Source: DASPXY01 sp038227745 (GTDB lineage Bacteria; Planctomycetota; Planctomycetia; Gemmatales; Gemmataceae). From it: DNA of 9,964 bases. Below, piece by piece: positions 6,635-9,964 of this stretch (positions are counted from its first letter, which is position 1; every line of letters begins with the position of its first letter). The stretch lies in assembly GCA_038227745.1 (NCBI GenBank), contig JBBRPS010000356.1, positions 1 to 9,964 of the forward strand, written 5' to 3'. The notes beneath the pieces are model-generated. The model did not search any database and had not been told where the DNA came from. It saw only the letters and a list, made by a program, of their open reading frames with translations. The position numbers and the translations under genes are program-made.

Positions 6635-7884
6635 CCTTCCCGGCCCACGACCAGGAGTTGGCCCGCCCGCGCCGGCGCCCCGGCGTAGAGGCGCAGGACG
6701 TCGGGGGCTTCGACCGGCCCCGCGAGGGTGCGGCACCAGTCCAGTAGCCGGGCGAGGTACGCCTCACGGTCCGGATCCCAGGACACGTCGGTGGCGACGC
6801 GGAAAGCGACGCGGCTCAGCGCGGCCGTCGCGAGCCCCCACAGCGGACCGTCCCGCGTGATGAAGTACAGGCGCTCGAGGAACACACCCTCGTCCGGCTC
6901 AGGGCAGAAATGGCGGAACGAGTCGCGGGTGAGAACGAAGGCGTCGCCGTCCTGGCGGTGGACCGCCGGGCGGTCGAAGTGGCCCGAGGGGAAACGCCGT
7001 GTCCGGTAATGGGCGGGGTCGTATTGGTCCGCCGCGACGGTCAGCCAGGCCAGGTTTTCCTGTCGCCCGCGGAAGCCGTGCCCCAGGTCGTTGGGGTTCC
7101 GCTTGGCCTCGACCACCGCCAGCACCTCGACCGGGTCGCCAAGGCCGAACGGCGGCCGGACGACCAAAAGGTCGAACTCGGTGCGGGCCGCGCCGAGGGT
7201 CACGCCCTGCAGAACACGCACGCCCTGTTCGGTGCCGCCCTCCGCCCCACCCGGGACCAGGTCGGGTACGATGCACTCCCGGGTCAGCCGCAGCGCGAGT
7301 TCCTCGAAGGCCTCGCCGGACTGCCCGGAACGGCGTCCCTGCTGTTTGAGGAGGTCGGCCAGGCGGCCCTCCTCCTGCTCCAGCCCAATTACAGAGCGGC
7401 ATTGTTGTAACTCCGCGTCGAGCCGGAGGAAGGCTTGTCGCGGGAGGCAGGCGCCGACAAGTCGCGCCTGCTCGTCCTCCAGGGCGCGTCGCCGGGCCTG
7501 GAACGTATCCCGCTTCTCTCGCAGCGTCGGCCGGTCCTCGGGCGCGGCCCGTTCCAGCGCCGCGGTCAGCCCGGAGACGGCCTTGCCCGTGCCGAGCAGC
7601 TCGCGCTCCAGCCGGCAGAGGCGGGCGAACTCCGGCGTGGCGGCGTCGGCGGCCGCCGCACGCCGCCACGCTCTCTCCAGGCGCCGCAGGTCGGGGTGCG
7701 CCCGGCGCAGGTCACGCATCCGCACGCGCTGAACGAACACCGGGTCCTTCTCCCAGCGGGCGAGTTGGCCCGCCAGCCAGCGGCGAAAGCCCTGCAGGTC
7801 GAGGCCGCGCAGGTCGAGCGTCTGCTCCGCCAGGAGGCGGCGCAGCTCGTCGGGACCGCGCGTGACCTTGCCCGCAAAGTCCAC
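6589..7884 (-). CDS. Putative PD-(D/E)XK nuclease with N-terminal helical region
   Basis: This is a 431-residue protein. The first 180 residues are charged and helical, probably partly coiled coil (about 85-180). Residues 189-290 have the signature of a PD-(D/E)XK nuclease: a helix SGEAFEELALRLT (189-201) with Glu191/Glu195, ARTEFDLLVV (233-242) with Asp238, and VLAVVEAKRN (254-263) giving Glu259-x-Lys261. These are the metal-binding and catalytic positions of restriction-type enzymes. The C-terminal 140 residues match nothing I know. The start is GTG at 7884, with GAGGG seven bases upstream. The gene converges on the CHAT gene and their coding ends overlap by 46 bp, which leaves no room for terminators. 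It could be a defence accessory or DNA-maintenance enzyme; the fold assignment rests on short motifs and no specific subfamily is recognised. Confidence 0.75.
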   Translation of the reverse strand: MDFAGKVTRGPDELRRLLAEQTLDLRGLDLQGFRRWLAGQLARWEKDPVFVQRVRMRDLRRAHPDLRRLERAWRRAAAADAATPEFARLCRLERELLGTGKAVSGLTAALERAAPEDRPTLREKRDTFQARRRALEDEQARLVGACLPRQAFLRLDAELQQCRSVIGLEQEEGRLADLLKQQGRRSGQSGEAFEELALRLTRECIVPDLVPGGAEGGTEQGVRVLQGVTLGAARTEFDLLVVRPPFGLGDPVEVLAVVEAKRNPNDLGHGFRGRQENLAWLTVAADQYDPAHYRTRRFPSGHFDRPAVHRQDGDAFVLTRDSFRHFCPEPDEGVFLERLYFITRDGPLWGLATAALSRVAFRVATDVSWDPDREAYLARLLDWCRTLAGPVEAPDVLRLYAGAPARAGQLLVVGREGYAGAGPPSACPRSE

Positions 7885-7933
7885 CTTGGCACCCTCGATC
7901 GGGCGAATTCCAGGGACGGTACCCCCCTCTTGC

Positions 7934-7939
7934 AGTATA
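7934..7939 (-). promoter_or_regulatory. Possible -10 element of the nuclease gene
   Basis: Read on the minus strand this is TATACT, a 5/6 match to the sigma70 -10 box, in a very GC-rich background. It lies about 50 bp upstream of the GTG at 7884. No recognisable -35 box sits at 16-18 bp, so the promoter would be weak or activator-dependent. In the other direction I find no convincing promoter for the gene at 8089. Confidence 0.35.
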
Positions 7940-8088
7940 CCCGTGCAGGCCCGGTCCGAGGCCGGCGCTGGCCGAGGCGCGCCGGCGCGGCTACTCTAAG
8001 GAGCGATGAGGCCGTGCCCGCAGCCTCCGGGCGGCAGCGTGAAGCCCGGCAGCCGGGCGGCCGACAGCAGGAGAAGGGAGTTACCGGA

Positions 8089-8508
8089 ATGCGATACGTA
8101 CTGGCGGCGACGACCGTGGTGGCCGTGGCCCTGGCCGGCTACAGCACGGCCGACGCGGGGGCCAAGGGCGGCAAGATCCGCTGGTCGAGTAACAAGGACA
8201 TTCAGAACGGCAAGCCGGCGATCAAGGTGCCGCCTGCCCAGGAGAAGAAGGAGGGCACGGCGGTCCTCAAGATCGTCTTCAAGGCGAAGGAGCTGGCCGA
8301 GTTCTGTGTCATCGGCGACGGCGACACCGACCTGGACCTCGTCGTCCTGGACGCCAAGGGCAAGGTCGTCGTGAAGGACGTCGATCCGGCCGAGCGCGGC
8401 TCGGACATCTGCATCTGCCGCTGGACGCCCGATGAGGAGCAGGAGTACACGATCGTCATCGTCAACAACGGCAAGGTCTACAACCTCGCCCAGGCCGGCT
8501 GCAATTAA
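8089..8508 (+). CDS. Small secreted PPC-like beta-sandwich protein
   Basis: This is a 139-residue protein. Residues 1-23 form a signal peptide: MRY start, hydrophobic Ala/Val/Leu core, Ala-Asp-Ala cleavage region. The mature part resembles the bacterial pre-peptidase C-terminal (PPC) beta-sandwich: ELAEFCVIGDGDTDLDLVVLDAKG (about 68-91, with acidic residues suited to binding a metal such as calcium) and TPDEEQEYTIVIVNNGKVYN (113-132). Four cysteines (73, 108, 110, 138) could form disulfides outside the cytoplasm. There is no protease domain, so it is a stand-alone PPC-like unit of a kind common in planctomycetes. A strong ribosome binding site (AGGGAG, 8075-8080) supports this ATG over a longer upstream frame. 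It converges on the kinase gene 41 bp away. It is probably a periplasmic or cell-surface protein; its binding partner is unknown. Confidence 0.82.
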   Translation: MRYVLAATTVVAVALAGYSTADAGAKGGKIRWSSNKDIQNGKPAIKVPPAQEKKEGTAVLKIVFKAKELAEFCVIGDGDTDLDLVVLDAKGKVVVKDVDPAERGSDICICRWTPDEEQEYTIVIVNNGKVYNLAQAGCN

Positions 8509-8549
8509 CCACTATCGAGCAAAACGCCGTGCCCCTGCCTTTGGCGACT

Positions 8550-9746
8550 TCACGCCGTGCCCGCGCTCGAGAGCCCCTCCAGCTCGTCCGCCTGCAGCGG
8601 CCGATCGAAGCTGCCACCCACCTCGTAATCGCCACCCGCCAGCTCCGCGCCGTGCGTCAGCCGCAGCCGCGCCACCACGCGCAGGCCGCGTGCCCCGTTG
8701 AGCAGGGCGACTTCCAGCACGCGCCCGGGCCGCAGCGGACAGCCCGGCCGGGCGATCCGCAGCCGGGCGCCCCCCGCCGACAGGTTCAGCACCGCCGCCT
8801 GCCAGGCGCCGTTGCCCAGCGTCGCCAGCACCTCGCACGCCACCGCCGAGCCGGCCGGGTAGCGCGGACCGCCGCGGCGCTCCACCCAGCCGCCGGGCGA
8901 CTGCGGGGAGGTCTGGCGCACCAGCCCCGCGATCAGCTCGCCGCTCGACGGCCAGCGGTCCTGCGGCACCGGCGCCAGGGCACGGGCCACCGCCGGTTGC
9001 TCCGCCGCCCCGAGCATGCCCAAGTCCGGTGCGGGGCGCACGTGGCCGGGCGGGAACGCGGCCGCGGTGTCGGGGAACGGCAGCCGCCCGCCGCGCAGCA
9101 CGCAGTAGCAGACGGCCAGGGCGTACTGGTCAGTGCGGTCGCTCACCCGGCCCTGGAACACCTCCGGCGCCGCGTAGGCTGGCGCCCCGGCGCGCGTGTG
9201 GGCCTTCTCGCGGAACGCCAGCGTGGTCGTCAGGCCGAAGTCGCTCAGCTTGACCGCCTGGCCGAACAGCAGCAGGTTCGAGGGCGTCACGTCGCAGTGC
9301 TGGACCGTGACCCACTGCCCGTGGACGAGGTGCTGGCGGACGTTCAGGAAGTCGAGGGCCTGGGCCGCCTGCGCCAGCAGCGGGCAGAGGTGGTCCGGTG
9401 GGATCGCCGTCCCCAGGTCGGCGCGGTAGACCTCCAGCAGGTCGGCCAGGCTGCCGTCGGCCAGCTCCATCGCCACGACCACGAAGCCGGACGCGCACCA
9501 GACGCGGTCCACGCGCGCCAGGTGGGGGTGGGGGAGCTGGCGCACCATCTGGATGGAGCGCAGCTCCTGGGGGGCGCCCTGGCCGCCGGGGCAGACCAGA
9601 AACTTGAGGGCGACCGGGCTGCCGTCGTCGGCCTCGGCCTCCCAGACCTCGCCGAAGGACCCACGGCCGCGCAGCCGGCGCAGGCGATAGCCGGGGTGCA
9701 GGTCGGGGGTGAGGCGGAGGGATGCGGTGAGAGAGGTGTCCGTCAT
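8550..9746 (-). CDS. Ser/Thr protein kinase fused to a PilZ domain
   Basis: This 398-residue cytoplasmic protein has no membrane segment. The kinase domain spans about 18-275: glycine loop GRGSFGEV (27-34), Lys48 in VALKF, likely helix-C Glu61, catalytic loop HCDVTPSN (150-157) with Asp152, SDFGL (168-172) and an APE (193-195). The catalytic loop has Cys in place of the usual Arg of HRD, so it is a non-RD kinase that may not depend on activation-loop phosphorylation. Residues 285-385 form a PilZ domain with both cyclic-di-GMP contact motifs: RxxxR (291-295) and NxSxxG (321-326). The fusion suggests that cyclic di-GMP controls kinase output, or that the kinase modifies a c-di-GMP responder; this is inference. 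The ATG at 9746 is chosen because the longer frame (GTG at 9962) would run through the promoter. The Shine-Dalgarno is weak (GGAGAA, 15 bases upstream). Confidence 0.88.
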   Translation of the reverse strand: MTDTSLTASLRLTPDLHPGYRLRRLRGRGSFGEVWEAEADDGSPVALKFLVCPGGQGAPQELRSIQMVRQLPHPHLARVDRVWCASGFVVVAMELADGSLADLLEVYRADLGTAIPPDHLCPLLAQAAQALDFLNVRQHLVHGQWVTVQHCDVTPSNLLLFGQAVKLSDFGLTTTLAFREKAHTRAGAPAYAAPEVFQGRVSDRTDQYALAVCYCVLRGGRLPFPDTAAAFPPGHVRPAPDLGMLGAAEQPAVARALAPVPQDRWPSSGELIAGLVRQTSPQSPGGWVERRGGPRYPAGSAVACEVLATLGNGAWQAAVLNLSAGGARLRIARPGCPLRPGRVLEVALLNGARGLRVVARLRLTHGAELAGGDYEVGGSFDRPLQADELEGLSSAGTA

Positions 9747-9781
9747 GGTGATAGGATTCGGTTCTCCATTGGGGCAGAACC

Positions 9782-9810
9782 AGCGTAGCACGCCGGCCCG
9801 GCGTTGACAA
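9782..9810 (-). promoter_or_regulatory. Promoter of the kinase-PilZ gene with a palindromic spacer
   Basis: Read on the minus strand there is TTGTCA (9805-9810), a 17-bp spacer, then TACGCT (9782-9787). Transcription would start near 9775, about 29 bases before the ATG. The spacer contains a perfect palindrome, ACGCCGG-C-CCGGCGT (9790-9804), ending at the edge of the -35 box. That is a classic position for a repressor or for an activator that changes DNA geometry, though GC-rich palindromes also arise by chance. Confidence 0.5.
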
Positions 9811-9852
9811 CCGCGTCCTCCTATCCGCAGGGTTGAGGAACCGCCGTGGCAG

Positions 9853-9898
9853 GCGCCGGGCAGCGCAGCTGCGCGGGCGCCTCGGCACTGCCCGGCGC
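9853..9898. repeat. 11-bp inverted repeat enclosing a 12-bp palindrome
   Basis: GCGCCGGGCAG (9853-9863) is exactly complementary to CTGCCCGGCGC (9888-9898). Between them lies the palindrome GCGCAGCTGCGC (9863-9874). The structure could be a terminator for a gene beyond the right edge or an intergenic palindromic element. There is no T-tract. The remainder of 9811-9964 holds nothing I can identify. Confidence 0.5.
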
Positions 9899-9964
9899 GC
9901 AATCCGGACGCCCCCGCCCTGCGGCGGCCTCTGCGGAACATCTGTGGAAGACGCTGCGTCACCC

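Noticed and set aside
2732..6736. A 1334-residue open frame on the minus strand, antisense to the middle and CHAT genes
   Set aside because: Its translation is Arg/Gly/Ala/Val-rich without any recognisable domain, and it covers three plus-strand or convergent genes with clear motifs. Stop codons are rare in this frame because of the high GC content.
8006..8374. Open frame with a good AAGGAG ribosome binding site before the ATG at 8006
   Set aside because: The product becomes Arg/Ser/Pro-rich and overlaps the PPC-like gene, which has a signal peptide and its own strong ribosome binding site. The AAGGAG is probably chance.
9743..9769. An 8-codon minus-strand open frame whose TGA overlaps the kinase ATG (ATGA)
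   Set aside because: It has no ribosome binding site of its own and such short frames are frequent by chance. Translational coupling would need experimental support.
9804..9809. Consensus TTGACA on the plus strand
   Set aside because: No -10 box lies at a suitable distance and no plus-strand gene follows within the window; it overlaps the minus-strand -35 box of the kinase promoter.
9747..9962. N-terminal extension of the kinase frame up to a GTG at 9962
   Set aside because: The extension is Arg/Gly/Ala-rich, runs through the likely promoter and the 11-bp inverted repeat, and adds no domain.

Overview
The window is very GC-rich DNA (roughly 70% by eye) whose gene content fits a planctomycete, most likely of the Gemmata group. 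It has a secreted ThuA-like protein, a Ser/Thr kinase fused to a PilZ domain, a secreted PPC-like protein and a large CHAT-protease protein. Taxonomy is inferred from gene style only; no rRNA or other marker is present.

Layout. Positions 1-241 are intergenic and hold a perfect 22-bp hairpin (127-178) and a terminator-like hairpin (200-229). A minus-strand ThuA-like protein follows (242-1216), with a good sigma70-type promoter at 1290-1318. Facing away from it is a plus-strand cluster of three genes: an intracellular subtilisin-like (S8) peptidase (1424-2803), a beta-rich protein of unknown family (2903-3676) and a 977-residue CHAT protease (3701-6634). Next, on the minus strand, is a putative PD-(D/E)XK nuclease (6589-7884), whose end overlaps the end of the CHAT gene by 46 bp. 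A small secreted PPC-like protein (8089-8508, plus) converges on a Ser/Thr kinase-PilZ fusion (8550-9746, minus), which has its own promoter with a palindrome filling the spacer (9782-9810).

The most interesting part is 1424-6634. The CHAT protein appears to carry, after its CHAT domain and a degenerate P-loop NTPase-like region, a second subtilisin-like fold. In that fold the Asp, His and Ser positions and the oxyanion-hole Asn position all differ from the canonical residues. An apparently active subtilase is encoded two genes upstream. An active protease, an unknown beta-rich protein and a CHAT/NTPase-like/pseudo-subtilase protein in one apparent operon suggest a proteolytic signalling or conflict (defence-like) module, in which the beta-rich protein could be substrate or effector. 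The adjacent nuclease may be an accessory or an unrelated neighbour. The functional part of this is inference; the motif losses are read directly from the sequence.

The right-hand genes look like ordinary planctomycete signalling and envelope functions. No rRNA, tRNA, CRISPR array, transposase or phage gene was seen.
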